Of a stretch of 64,000 nt of DNA, positions 1-8,344 are shown one piece after another (within the stretch, counting starts at the first letter, position 1; every line of letters begins with the position of its first letter). The notes under the pieces are model-generated. The model saw only the letters and a program-made list of their open reading frames with translations, was not told where the DNA came from and ran no database searches. Made by a program: the position numbers and the translations under genes. Origin of the DNA: Microvirga sp. 3-52 (GTDB lineage: Bacteria; Pseudomonadota; Alphaproteobacteria; Rhizobiales; Beijerinckiaceae). The stretch is from the NCBI RefSeq assembly GCF_018383585.1, contig NZ_JAHAMK010000008.1:79973-143972 (forward strand), in the 5' to 3' direction.

Positions 1-138
1 TCGTTGTCGGCCAGAAGTCGAGCCGGAGCAAGACTTTACAGCAGGGATGCTGCAGATTTTGCAGGCCGCATGGCCTTTCCGACACGGTCGGGGAGCCTTT
101 GGCCGATCTTTACTCTCCGTATGAAGAGGATCCGGGAC

Positions 139-1077
139 TTACTCGCCCAGCGCGTCGACCTTGGGCCGCGCGGTCCAGATGCCGAACAGGATCAAGGCGC
201 CGCCCAGGCTCTGGACCAGCGTCAGCTCCTCGCCGAGGATTGCCCAGCCGAACAAGGCCGCTGCAATCGCTTCCAGGAAAATCACCAGCGATGAAAAGAC
301 CGCTGGCAATCGCCCGAGCGCGATGGCGAGAAGTCCCTGACCGCCCGCGTGGCTGACATAGGACATGGCGAGAAGGGCCGCGATGCCTTGCGCCGTCTGC
401 GGGATCACCCGCGTGTCGAAAAGAAGCGCGATGACCAGAAGAATGGCGGAGGTGATCAGCCCTGCCTCGAACGTGACCCGCGCGGCGCCTGCCGTCTTGC
501 GCGCCCGGCTTGCGGCCAGGAAATAAAGGCCGAAGAAGAATGCCGTGGCGACACCGTAGAGATCCCCCTCGATCCGGGCAGGATCAGCCTGCAGGCTCTG
601 GCCGATCAGCGCCGCGCCGCCGAGAAGACACAGGGCAAGGCCCATGAAGGTGCCCCGCGACACCCTCTGCCTCAGCACGAGCCAGACGATCAGCACGACG
701 AAGAGTGGAGCCATGGTGGCGAAGAAGGTGGCGTTCGCCACCGTGGTCCTGAGGATCGCCAGATGCCAGAAGAAGAGATCACCCGCAAAGACGATGCCGC
801 CGAAGATGCTTGCCTTGGAGAATCGCACCTTCGGCGCATCGGCAGGGGCGCGTTTCTCCTCGATTCGCATCCAGGCGTAGAGCAGGGGCAGGCAGAGCGA
901 GACGCGCCAGAAGGCACTGGCGAAGGGGCCCACATCGGCCGGCGCCCCACCCATGTCGGCGGAGGCGAAGCGCACGAAAATCGGGGAAACTCCCATGGCG
1001 ACGGCGCCGAGGCAGAGCGCGGCAAAAGCGGAGGCGAAGCCCGGCTCGAGCCGGGCCGTTGTGGATGGGGCGGCCAT
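139..1077 (-). CDS. DMT-superfamily (EamA) membrane transporter
   Basis: The 312-residue protein is almost wholly hydrophobic and can hold about ten transmembrane helices, arranged as two EamA repeats of about 140 residues each. This is the usual build of drug/metabolite exporters of the inner membrane. The first helix contains SPIFVRFAS, a typical EamA opening. The second repeat carries YVSHAGGQGLLAIALGRLPA, the common end-of-repeat glycine-rich stretch. The family exports amino acids, metabolites or drugs by proton exchange, and the substrate cannot be told from sequence. The start is an ATG with a poor ribosome site, so the exact N-terminus is uncertain. The gene is divergent from the amidohydrolase gene at 1189. 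The 138 bases before it show no gene. Confidence 0.88.
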   Translation of the reverse strand: MAAPSTTARLEPGFASAFAALCLGAVAMGVSPIFVRFASADMGGAPADVGPFASAFWRVSLCLPLLYAWMRIEEKRAPADAPKVRFSKASIFGGIVFAGDLFFWHLAILRTTVANATFFATMAPLFVVLIVWLVLRQRVSRGTFMGLALCLLGGAALIGQSLQADPARIEGDLYGVATAFFFGLYFLAASRARKTAGAARVTFEAGLITSAILLVIALLFDTRVIPQTAQGIAALLAMSYVSHAGGQGLLAIALGRLPAVFSSLVIFLEAIAAALFGWAILGEELTLVQSLGGALILFGIWTARPKVDALGE

Positions 1078-1188
1078 GAACGTCGTGAAAGTATGTTGCG
1101 CGGAAGGTCGCGTTGTCAGGGTTGGAGGGGCAGGGTAAGGCTTTTCGTCCGCCGTTCAATCCACCCTTCCTGAAATTCATTCCTCGCC

Positions 1189-2028
1189 ATGTCAGCTTCC
1201 GCCGCGCTCAAGCTCGACGATCCCTGCCCAGAGCCTCACCCGGTCGAGATTCTTCCCGGCTCCGTCGAATCGGGGATCCTGATTCTGTGCGACCACGCCT
1301 CCAACGCCGTGCCGTCTGACTTAAGCGATCTGGGTCTGCCGGAATCCGAGTTCGGGCGCCATATCGCTTACGACATCGGGGCCGCGGCCGTGACCCGCTC
1401 CCTGGCTCGCCGCCTGGGCGCTCCGGCGATCCTGACCCGGTTCTCCCGGCTCATCATCGACCCGAATCGAGGCCGCGACGATCCGACGTTGGTCATGCGC
1501 CTGTCCGACGGCGCTGTGGTACCGGGCAACGCCGAAGTGGACGACGCCGAGGTGCAAAGGCGCATCGCCCGGTTCTACGATCCGTACGACGATGCGATTG
1601 CGGATGCGATCCACAAGGCCATGGCGGCGGGTCACCCGCCCGTCGTCGTAACGGTCCACAGCTTCACGCCGGTCTGGCGCGGCAGGCCTCGGCCCTGGCA
1701 CGTGGGAATCCTCTGGGATGCGGACGATCGCTTCGCCAGGCCCCTCCTGGAAGGGCTGGAGGCCGAGGGCGGACTCGTCGTCGGCGACAACGAGCCCTAT
1801 GATGGGGCTCTTGCGGGCGATACTGTCGACCGTCACGCCACCATCCGGGGCCTCGCCAATGCGCTTATCGAGATCCGCCAGGATCTGACCGCCGCGGAGG
1901 AGGGGGCCGAGGAATGGGCCGACCGCTTCGCGCGGCTGATCAAGCCGCTCGCCGGCCGGCAGGAGCTTCGGGAGCCCAAGATTTTCGGCACCCGCACGCG
2001 CGACCGCCTGCGCCAGCATGGAGGGTAG
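1189..2028 (+). CDS. N-formylglutamate amidohydrolase family protein
   Basis: A 279-residue soluble protein. The segments CDHASNAVP near residue 34, HIAYDIGAAAVTRSLA near residue 58 and SRLIIDPNR near residue 85 are the hallmarks of the N-formylglutamate amidohydrolase (HutG-type) family. Later VTVHSFTPVW and DRHATIRGLANALIEIRQDL supply further conserved polar residues. The family hydrolyses N-formyl-L-glutamate to formate and glutamate in histidine breakdown, but many alphaproteobacterial members sit outside hut operons, as here, and may act on other N-acyl amides. The next gene, DUF1244, starts 4 bases after the stop and its ribosome site lies inside this reading frame, so the two are probably cotranslated. 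Family assignment is firm and substrate is inferred. Confidence 0.88.
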   Translation: MSASAALKLDDPCPEPHPVEILPGSVESGILILCDHASNAVPSDLSDLGLPESEFGRHIAYDIGAAAVTRSLARRLGAPAILTRFSRLIIDPNRGRDDPTLVMRLSDGAVVPGNAEVDDAEVQRRIARFYDPYDDAIADAIHKAMAAGHPPVVVTVHSFTPVWRGRPRPWHVGILWDADDRFARPLLEGLEAEGGLVVGDNEPYDGALAGDTVDRHATIRGLANALIEIRQDLTAAEEGAEEWADRFARLIKPLAGRQELREPKIFGTRTRDRLRQHGG

Positions 2029-2032
2029 GCTC

Positions 2033-2338
2033 ATGAAGGACATCGACGGGAGAACTCAGGTAGAGCTGGAGGCCGCCGCCTTCCGCAGGCTTGTCGAGCA
2101 TCTGCGGGAACGGACCGACGTTCAGAACATCGACCTCATGAATCTGGCGGGGTTCTGCCGGAATTGCCTGTCGAACTGGCTGAAAGAGGCCGCCGACGAG
2201 CGGGGCATCGCGCTCTCCAAGGATGAGAGCCGGACCCACGTCTACGGCATGCCCTACGAGGAATGGAAGGACCGCCACCAGCGCGAGGCCGCCCCATCCC
2301 AGCTCGCCGATTTTGAGAAATCGAAGCCGGGGCATTAA
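2033..2338 (+). CDS. DUF1244 family protein
   Basis: A 101-residue protein of the DUF1244 family, found mainly in alpha- and gammaproteobacteria; no biochemical role is established. Recognisable segments are FRRLVEHLRERTDVQNIDLM, GFCRNCLSNWL with two cysteines, and HVYGMPYEEWK. The CxxC-like pair and nearby histidines could bind metal, which is speculation. An in-frame ATG exists at 2018, but the strong GGAGGG at 2020-2025 lies 7 bases before the ATG at 2033, which also matches the usual family N-terminus, so 2033 is chosen. It follows the amidohydrolase gene by 4 bases, implying a shared transcript. Confidence 0.88.
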   Translation: MKDIDGRTQVELEAAAFRRLVEHLRERTDVQNIDLMNLAGFCRNCLSNWLKEAADERGIALSKDESRTHVYGMPYEEWKDRHQREAAPSQLADFEKSKPGH

Positions 2339-2399
2339 AACGGCTTCAACCAAATAGCCATAACACTGGCGCCAACACCACACGTAAGGGGCTTTCCTC

Positions 2400-2657
2400 A
2401 TGGATGACGCAGCTTTCAACACCGAATCCGTCGCAGCCGACCAGCTGAAGGCTTTCATCGAGCGCATCGAGCGTCTCGAGGAGGAAAAGGCCGGCATCGC
2501 GGGCGACATCAAGGACGTCTATGCCGAGGCCAAGGGCAACGGCTTCGACACCAAGGTCCTGCGCAAGATCATTTCCCTGCGCAAGCGCGACTACGCCGAG
2601 CGCCAGGAGGAGGACGCGATCCTCGAGCTCTACATGCAGGCGCTCGGAATGGTCTGA
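2400..2657 (+). CDS. gapR: GapR, DUF2312 nucleoid-associated protein
   Basis: An 85-residue charged helical protein matching the DUF2312/UPF0335 family throughout: [20 protein letters not shown], then a second helix with [18 protein letters not shown] and ending [20 protein letters not shown]. In Caulobacter GapR is a tetrameric clamp that binds overtwisted AT-rich DNA ahead of replication forks and highly transcribed genes, and stimulates type II topoisomerases. The size and motif order match the family exactly. It is followed by a strong hairpin terminator at 2683-2720 and is probably the last gene of its transcript. Confidence 0.95.
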   Translation: MDDAAFNTESVAADQLKAFIERIERLEEEKAGIAGDIKDVYAEAKGNGFDTKVLRKIISLRKRDYAERQEEDAILELYMQALGMV

Positions 2658-2682
2658 ACCGTTCCTGCCGTTCAAGCCTTCC

Positions 2683-2720
2683 AAAGGCCTCGCAGATCGC
2701 CCTGCGAGGCCTTTCTTGTT
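2683..2720 (+). terminator. Rho-independent terminator after gapR
   Basis: A perfect 13-bp stem pairs 2683-2695 (AAAGGCCTCGCAG) with 2702-2714, with a 6-base loop, followed by CTTGTTT. It begins 25 bases after the gapR stop. Confidence 0.88.
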
Positions 2721-2747
2721 TCGGATAGGTTTAACCTGACCGCTTCC

Positions 2748-2837
2748 GTCATCACCGGCCTTGTGCCGGTGATCTCGATGGTTTGAGGCGCCACGCTTCT
2801 CCGTATTGGGATGGCCGGGACGGGCCCGGCCATGACG
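2748..2837 (+). repeat. Two-hairpin dispersed repeat (family A), copy 1
   Basis: Two hairpins separated by about 37 bases. The first is ATCACCGGC/GCCGGTGAT (2751-2759 and 2765-2773) and the second is ATGGCCGGG/CCCGGCCAT (2811-2819 and 2825-2833). The element is bounded by GTCATCACC at the left and GGCCATGAC at the right. Related copies occur near 19714, 31083, 39574, 48943 and 52127. It lies between convergent gapR and the thioesterase gene. Confidence 0.85.
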
Positions 2838-2869
2838 GCAAGGAAACGGCCTGCTCTACGAGCGCTTGA

Positions 2870-3310
2870 CTAGGATTCATCCTTCAACATCAACTCTTGC
2901 AGAATATCGCGGGTCTGCAGCGGTAGAGGCGTCGAGCCGCGCGTTTCCTTGTCCACCATGACGATGGTGGCCTCCGTGGCTGCCGCAAGATGACTTTGGC
3001 TGAACAGGTCCTGCCCCAGGGTGAACGAACTGCGCCCCACCTTCAGAACGCCTGTGCCGATGTCGACCGTGCCCGGCCAGAAGAGCTCAGCCCGGAAGTC
3101 GATCAGCAATCTGGCGATGACGAAGCTCCGGCCCTCAGGTGCGAGCGGCCGTGCCGGATCGTACATGAAGGCTACCCGCCCTACCTCCGAGAAGGTCGCG
3201 AAGACCGCGTTGTTCACGTGCCCCTGCCGGTCGAGATCGGAATAGCGGATATCGGCGGAGGTCCGGCTCGGAAAGTCTTCCAGGGCGCGGCGGGTATCCA
3301 GGTCTGTCAT
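2870..3310 (-). CDS. Acyl-CoA thioesterase, hotdog fold (4HBT family)
   Basis: A 146-residue hotdog-fold thioesterase. IRYSDLDRQGHVNNAVFATF carries the catalytic Asp and the HVNN motif of the 4-hydroxybenzoyl-CoA thioesterase group. GRSFVIARLLIDFRAEL and GRSSFTLGQDLF give the following strands. Such proteins hydrolyse cytoplasmic acyl-CoA thioesters; the substrate is unknown. The reading frame extends to an ATG at 3361, but the ATG at 3310 has AAGGA 8 bases upstream and gives a normal-length family N-terminus, so 3310 is preferred. Confidence 0.85.
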   Translation of the reverse strand: MTDLDTRRALEDFPSRTSADIRYSDLDRQGHVNNAVFATFSEVGRVAFMYDPARPLAPEGRSFVIARLLIDFRAELFWPGTVDIGTGVLKVGRSSFTLGQDLFSQSHLAAATEATIVMVDKETRGSTPLPLQTRDILQELMLKDES

Positions 3311-3470
3311 GCGGCCGTCCTTGCGATGGTGCCATACCATACGGGATAGCGGCCGGCTCAAGCAAAAAGCGCTCTCTCCCCGATCCGACTATCTGCCATG
3401 CATGCTTCCCGCTCGCTTGCGACGATCCGGTTTCCTATAAGGAACTGACCAAGAAGAGCTGGAGAGATGC

Positions 3471-4331
3471 ATGAAGCTGACCCGGGACCAAGTGTCCGAA
3501 CCTGTCGACGCACACGCGCGTCGCAAGATCGCTCCCGTCATCTGCTACCCCGTGGAGACCCTGCCGCGACCCGATCTCGCTGCGTACCGGGCCGCTCGCG
3601 AGGGCTGGCAGAAGGTCGATGAGGTGATCGTCCCGCCCCGCGACGCGCGCTCCTTCAACGTGCCCGCGGGCTGCTTCTTCCGGATCGTCAGCATTGAGGG
3701 ACCGCAGGTGGGAGACCTCAATCTCTGGTCGGCGGACGATCTCGGCGAGCGCTTCTTCTCCGGCAAGACCAGGGCTCTCAACGGCACGCATCTGTCGACC
3801 GGGGACCAGCTCTGGTCGTCCCTGCCGTATCTGCGGCCGATGGCGACGATCACCCACGACACCCTCGACTGGTACGGCTTCGACGAGTACGGCGGCTCCG
3901 TGCACGACGTGATCGGCACGCGCTGCGATCCCTACACGCACCGGCTGCTCTCGGGCCAGGACTATCACTATTGCTGCCACTCCAACCTGACTCGCGCCCT
4001 GGCCCATGGTCTGGACCGTCCCAAGGAGGAGGTCGAGCCGGCGGTGCACGATGTGCTGAATGTCTTCATGTGCACCGGGTTCACCCGTGACACGGGGCAG
4101 TACTTCATGAAGGCGAGCCCCGTCCGGCCGGGCGATTATCTCGAATTCTTCGCTGAGATCGACCTGTTGGGCGCGCTCTCCGCCTGCCCGGGCGGCGATT
4201 GCAGCACGGAGCATTCCAGCGATGTGGCTGTCTGCCATCCGCTGCTGGTGGAGGTCTACCGGCCGAAGGCGCCGCCGCAAGGATGGACCTCGCCGGGGCG
4301 CAATCCCTATGGCCGGCAGCACGGCGAGTGA
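3471..4331 (+). CDS. DUF1989 / urea carboxylase-associated family protein
   Basis: A 286-residue soluble protein with the DUF1989 signature: VPAGCFFRIVSIEGPQVGDL near residues 64-83, GDQLWSSLPYLRPMATI around residues 111-127, then HDVIGTRCDP and CCHSNLTRAL with clustered cysteines and histidines, and CPGGDCS near the end. Relatives lie beside urea carboxylase and ABC transporters in many bacteria, and some act in guanidine or urea metabolism. Here no urea carboxylase gene is adjacent, so the role is unassigned. The cysteine/histidine pattern suggests a metal site. GGAGAG lies just before the ATG. The gene is convergent with the DUF882 gene and shares a hairpin with it. Confidence 0.82.
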   Translation: MKLTRDQVSEPVDAHARRKIAPVICYPVETLPRPDLAAYRAAREGWQKVDEVIVPPRDARSFNVPAGCFFRIVSIEGPQVGDLNLWSADDLGERFFSGKTRALNGTHLSTGDQLWSSLPYLRPMATITHDTLDWYGFDEYGGSVHDVIGTRCDPYTHRLLSGQDYHYCCHSNLTRALAHGLDRPKEEVEPAVHDVLNVFMCTGFTRDTGQYFMKASPVRPGDYLEFFAEIDLLGALSACPGGDCSTEHSSDVAVCHPLLVEVYRPKAPPQGWTSPGRNPYGRQHGE

Positions 4332-4362
4332 GTGATCCTGCCTTCCAGGCAACGATCTGATC

Positions 4363-4390
4363 GAACAGGGCTCCGGGAGGAGCCCTGTTC
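4363..4390. terminator. Hairpin between convergent genes
   Basis: A perfect 12-bp stem, GAACAGGGCTCC (4363-4374) and its complement at 4379-4390, with a GGGA loop. It exactly abuts the stop codon of the DUF882 gene. There is no clear T-run, so it may terminate weakly or protect both 3' ends. Confidence 0.6.
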
Positions 4391-6037
4391 TCAGCGCGCG
4401 ACGGGAAGCGGTTTGACCGCCGGTCCTGTGAATCGGTTCGTGGCCAGATCGCCCACGGGCTTGCTCGAGAAGCCCATATGCAGGCTGGGTTCCGCCGACA
4501 TCAGAGCGGTCAGCGCCGTCGCCGGCGGCTTCTTTGCGGCCGGCTGGGCCTTGGCTTCGGGAGCCGCCGCGGGCTTTGCCTTCGTGACTTCCTTAGGCGT
4601 CGAGCCGGTGACCGGAATGTCGACTGGGCTTGCGGCGGCGACCACGATGGTACGCAGGTCCGGACGCGGCGGTGGCAACGGGTGCTGGACCGCGGCCATT
4701 TCGGTGGAACCGCGCAATTCCGGAATGCCGGGGATCGGGTTCGTCGCCGCAAGCGAGCCCGGGCGGGCCGGTGGAAGCGGGGCATAGGCCACGGCAACGG
4801 TGCCTGCGACAGTGTCTGCGCCCGCATCATCCGCATCGGGGCGACGGGGCGGCATCGGCGCGAAGGACATGCCCTTGGCGATGGACATCTGGGCTTCCGG
4901 TCCCTGCTGCCACGCGAGCGCCGGGCCCGATGCGGTCTGGACGGTGCCGGGCGCTCCGTTGATCCGGGTCGGCGGCAGCGGCGCGGAGGCTGGCGGGGTC
5001 AGATCCTCACGCAGGGCCGGCGCCATGGCGGCGACGACCGCAGGAGCGGGCGGTTCGGCCCGCGGCTGGATCGCGACCGGGGCCCGACGCGTCGGCTCCG
5101 GGGTCTGGCCCGGCTGCAGCGCCGCATAGACCGATGAACTGCTGTCGCTGGCGTAATAGTTCTGCGTCGGCTGCGATTGGCGGGAGGCGATGAGCGCCCG
5201 GCCCGGCCGCGACGCGACGCGGATCTCCTCCGCATCCTCCTCTTCGTCGTCTCCGCCGAGGCCGAACAGGGTGGCCCAGAAGCTCTTGCGGCGCGGCTGG
5301 CTGGCGACGGCCTCCCCTGCATCCGCGTAGGCCGTGTAGCCGGCCACCGTGCCGCCCTTGGCCAGCACCTCGGCACGGGCCTCGTCATAGCCCGGCAGGG
5401 GTCTGCCGTCGGAGGGGATGTGGACGGTCTTGCCGTCGGGAAAGATGCTCGCGAGCTGGGCGCGGGTCATGCGTGGCCAGGCACGCACGCTGCCCACATC
5501 GAGATGGACGAAGGGCGTATAGGCATTGGGATAATAACCGACGCCGCCGTTTTGAAGCCGCATGCCGATGGCGCGCAGGCGCACAGTCGACACATCCGGC
5601 AGGTAGAAGTCCATGGCCTTGCCCTGCATGTGCTGGCTGTTCTTGGCCACCGCGCTGGAGCGCCGACGGAGCATCGAATTGGTGTTTGGAGAGCGGTAGC
5701 CCGAGTTCACATGCACCGGCGCGCTCGATCCAGCCTCGCGATAGACTTCCCACACCGTATCGAACAGGCGCGGGTCCATGCGGGTCGGCTCATCGCGCCG
5801 CCAGTCGCGCAGGAACCAGTTGAGCTGCTGCAGGGCGCCCGAATCGTACTGGCCGTTGCGCCGGAACGTGACGGTGAGGCTTTCCTTAGTGTTGTTGTTG
5901 TAAAGGCTGAGCGTGCGGGTATCGCCATTGGCCACCGCATCCTGCGTGCCGCGCACCCCGCCCACGATGACGGCCAGAAAGGCCGCAAGACCGATGCCGG
6001 CGCGACGCGCCAGGCGGTCCGTACGCAATACTCTCAC
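4391..6037 (-). CDS. DUF882 (YcbK-like, M15-type) envelope protein with Pro-rich tail
   Basis: A 548-residue exported protein. A basic N-terminus is followed by a hydrophobic signal segment at about residues 12-28 (AGIGLAAFLAVIVGG). The DUF882 domain spans roughly residues 40-200, with VNSGYRSPNTNSML, SQHMQGKAMDF and FVHLDVGSVRAW supplying the His/Asp/His zinc ligands of peptidase family M15. Such domains cleave or bind peptidoglycan stem peptides in the periplasm. The remaining ~340 residues are low-complexity and rich in Pro, Ala and Arg, with no recognised domain, several times longer than in YcbK. The start codon is GTG. The L,D-transpeptidase gene lies 134 bases upstream on the same strand, suggesting a shared cell-wall role. 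Confidence 0.85.
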   Translation of the reverse strand: MRVLRTDRLARRAGIGLAAFLAVIVGGVRGTQDAVANGDTRTLSLYNNNTKESLTVTFRRNGQYDSGALQQLNWFLRDWRRDEPTRMDPRLFDTVWEVYREAGSSAPVHVNSGYRSPNTNSMLRRRSSAVAKNSQHMQGKAMDFYLPDVSTVRLRAIGMRLQNGGVGYYPNAYTPFVHLDVGSVRAWPRMTRAQLASIFPDGKTVHIPSDGRPLPGYDEARAEVLAKGGTVAGYTAYADAGEAVASQPRRKSFWATLFGLGGDDEEEDAEEIRVASRPGRALIASRQSQPTQNYYASDSSSSVYAALQPGQTPEPTRRAPVAIQPRAEPPAPAVVAAMAPALREDLTPPASAPLPPTRINGAPGTVQTASGPALAWQQGPEAQMSIAKGMSFAPMPPRRPDADDAGADTVAGTVAVAYAPLPPARPGSLAATNPIPGIPELRGSTEMAAVQHPLPPPRPDLRTIVVAAASPVDIPVTGSTPKEVTKAKPAAAPEAKAQPAAKKPPATALTALMSAEPSLHMGFSSKPVGDLATNRFTGPAVKPLPVAR

Positions 6038-6171
6038 TGTGATACTCGTCTTTACCGGTCCGCATCCGTGGATGCAGCGATCCTTATGGTGAAAGGATCT
6101 TTGCCGAGGACGGTTACCTTCCCGTTAAGTGAGCGAAAGAAACTCGCCGAAAAACGGATGGGAAGAGGGAG

Positions 6172-7938
6172 CTATTCGGACAGGTTCAAGGCGGCGCGGA
6201 CCTTGCGGTCAAGTCCGTAGAGATCCTCGAAACGCCTCACCTCGCCCTTTTCGTCGACTGCGAGCGTGAAGTAGGTCAGATGCACGGGCAGGGGATTGGT
6301 CAGGTGCACGTAGCGCTCGCCCTTGCCGATGAGCCCGCGCAGCCTCTGCTCGGTCCATTTGCCGTCCTTGCCCATGATCTCTTCTGCGAGCTCGAAGGGC
6401 TTGTCGACGCGCACGCAGCCATGGCTGAACGCGCGCTTGCCGGCTGAGAACAGATTGCGGTTCGGCGTGTCGTGCAGATAGACCGCATGCTGGTTGGGGA
6501 ACATGAACTTCACGAAGCCCAGCGCGTTGCGCTCCCCCGGCGGCTGCTGGACCGTGATCCGGTCGCCCCTGCGGATGATCTTGTAACCCTTGCGTGCAGC
6601 GTAATAGGGATCGTTGGCAAGTCCCGGCAGGATCTCCTTCTTCATGATCGACGGCGGGATCGTCCAGGACGGATTGACTACGAGATACTTCATGTTCTCG
6701 GAGAAGATCGGCGTCTGCGACTGTTCCTTGCCCACGATCACGCGGGTCTGGTGAACTACGTTGTGCCCTTCGACCACCTGCAGGCGGAATTCGGGCACGT
6801 TCACCATGATGTGCCGCTGCCCCAGATCGGCCGGCAGCCAGCGCCAGCGCTCCATGTTGGCGATCAGGTCGGATTGCCGTTGCGCCACCGAGGGGCCCGA
6901 GAGGGCCGCCACCGTCTGGGCGTTCAGAACGCCCGTGTTCGGCAGGCCCTTTTCCTTCTGGAAGGCGGCCACCGCGGAGGCCACGCGCTCGTCATAGACG
7001 GTCTGATTGTCCGTACCCTTGGCAAGATTGAATCTCGCGCGGATCAGGGGTACGCGCGGATCCTTCATGCCTACGCGCAGGATCGGGCCCCGGGGCAGGC
7101 GCACGCTCGGCTGCGAGGGATGGTTCTCGCGCAGTTTCGCCAGCCGCTCCTTCAACGCCTTGTAGCCAGGATGGGGCGGGTTGTAGGCCTCGAGCACTCC
7201 GCCCGCATCCCCGGCGGAGGAGACCTTGCGCAACACCTCGTCGATCGCCGGAAGGGCGAGCTTCGGGGTCACCAGGGGCGAAAGGCGGGCAAGATCGATG
7301 CGCCCCCCGCGGGCATCACGGGCATAGCGGATCACGGACAGGGAGAGTTTCACATCGGCCCGGGCCCATTGGGCCGGAGGCGCATCCTTGCGCAACCCTC
7401 TGTCGGGCAGGGAATAATCGGCGGGATCGAGGCCGTCTTCGTCAGCGGCCTTCAGGCGCTCCATCGCCCCTTGTGCAGCGGGCGACCAGGCACCGTCCTG
7501 CGTCCAGACCAGAGGACGCTCGGCCTGCGCGTAGAAAGCCGACAGGGCTTCCCGATCCTTGCCGCTCACGCGCAGTTCCCGCATGGCGGCATCGTCCGCG
7601 AACAAGCCCTCCACGGCCATGCGGAAAAGGTCCGCCTGCATCAGGGCCGTCACGGGGGCCGCATCGGGCAGGGGAATGTCGATGGCCGGAGCGGGCTTCA
7701 GATCGGCTGATTCGATGGTGACCGGTGCCGGCTCAGGGATCGGGATGGCCTGGGAGGCCTCGTCCTTCTGCGCGGGGGACTGCCGAACGGCGACATCGTG
7801 GAAGGAGGGTTCTGCAGGAACGGACTGAGCGATGTCGGGCTGGGAGCTTCCCGTATCTTCCGCCAGGGCGGAAAGGGGGAGGAGGGAAACAGATCCAATG
7901 AGACCTAGCCAAAGTGCCGTCTTGCGCAGGTCACGCAT
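6172..7938 (-). CDS. L,D-transpeptidase (YcbB/LdtD-like)
   Basis: A 588-residue periplasmic enzyme. A signal peptide (LWLGLIGSVSLLPLSALA) ends near residue 26. A spacer rich in Pro and Ala is followed by an LdtD-type scaffold domain (LSAFYAQAERPLVWTQDG near residue 130) and a peptidoglycan-binding helical domain around residues 290-350. The YkuD catalytic domain runs from about residue 380, with HDTPNRNLFSAGKRAFSHGC and VRVDKP giving the catalytic His and Cys. The family forms 3-3 crosslinks in peptidoglycan or attaches proteins to it. GAGGAG lies 8 bases before the ATG. Confidence 0.93.
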   Translation of the reverse strand: MRDLRKTALWLGLIGSVSLLPLSALAEDTGSSQPDIAQSVPAEPSFHDVAVRQSPAQKDEASQAIPIPEPAPVTIESADLKPAPAIDIPLPDAAPVTALMQADLFRMAVEGLFADDAAMRELRVSGKDREALSAFYAQAERPLVWTQDGAWSPAAQGAMERLKAADEDGLDPADYSLPDRGLRKDAPPAQWARADVKLSLSVIRYARDARGGRIDLARLSPLVTPKLALPAIDEVLRKVSSAGDAGGVLEAYNPPHPGYKALKERLAKLRENHPSQPSVRLPRGPILRVGMKDPRVPLIRARFNLAKGTDNQTVYDERVASAVAAFQKEKGLPNTGVLNAQTVAALSGPSVAQRQSDLIANMERWRWLPADLGQRHIMVNVPEFRLQVVEGHNVVHQTRVIVGKEQSQTPIFSENMKYLVVNPSWTIPPSIMKKEILPGLANDPYYAARKGYKIIRRGDRITVQQPPGERNALGFVKFMFPNQHAVYLHDTPNRNLFSAGKRAFSHGCVRVDKPFELAEEIMGKDGKWTEQRLRGLIGKGERYVHLTNPLPVHLTYFTLAVDEKGEVRRFEDLYGLDRKVRAALNLSE

Positions 7939-8044
7939 GATCTTGCTCCTCGTCGCAATGAGAGTGGAGGACGGAAGATTCCTCCATCAAATGAATTTCG
8001 TCAGTGTTCCCGCACACGTTCTGTTACGCTTAACGCACAAAACG

Positions 8045-8311
8045 TCATGCGGCTTCATCGTCTAGGCCAAGTTCCTTCAATTTTCTGTAAAGGGCCGCGC
8101 CAAAGCGCGCGTCCTGCCTTCCCACGAGCGTATCGTCCAGAGGATGACCGGAGACGGGTATGAAGATGCAAAAGGACCTCCGGGAATCGTTCGGGCGATG
8201 CTGGTCGAGAAGGGTAAACCGGTTCTTAACGAAGGGCGGGAGCGGAATCCACCCCTCGGCCGATATGGGTTGATCCGGAGAGCGCGGCGGCCAATATGTG
8301 TGCAGAACCAT
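8045..8311 (-). CDS. Possible small protein, 88 residues, unknown
   Basis: The 406-base gap between ldt and pepF holds this open frame. The predicted product has a plausible globular composition (SFCIFIPVSGHPLDDTLVG near the middle, RKLKELGLDDEAA at the end). G or C fills roughly two thirds of third codon positions, lower than in neighbouring genes. AAAGGA abuts the ATG with no spacer, a poor arrangement. No family is recognised. The plus strand of the same stretch is also open, so this could be non-coding. Confidence 0.35.
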   Translation of the reverse strand: MVLHTYWPPRSPDQPISAEGWIPLPPFVKNRFTLLDQHRPNDSRRSFCIFIPVSGHPLDDTLVGRQDARFGAALYRKLKELGLDDEAA

Positions 8312-8344
8312 TCCTTTAGTCCGTTCCCAATCAGGCTGTCGTCC

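Noticed and set aside
1..138. Possible gene fragment at the left edge
   Set aside because: The open frame there is antisense to the transporter gene in its later part and resembles no family; nothing supportable is seen.
2018..2032. Upstream ATG for the DUF1244 gene
   Set aside because: It lies before the GGAGGG that serves the ATG at 2033, and overlaps the previous gene's end.
8144..8344. N-terminal extension of oligoendopeptidase F by 67 residues
   Set aside because: Family proteins are about 600-620 residues long and the extension has no family character; the GTG at 8345 fits.
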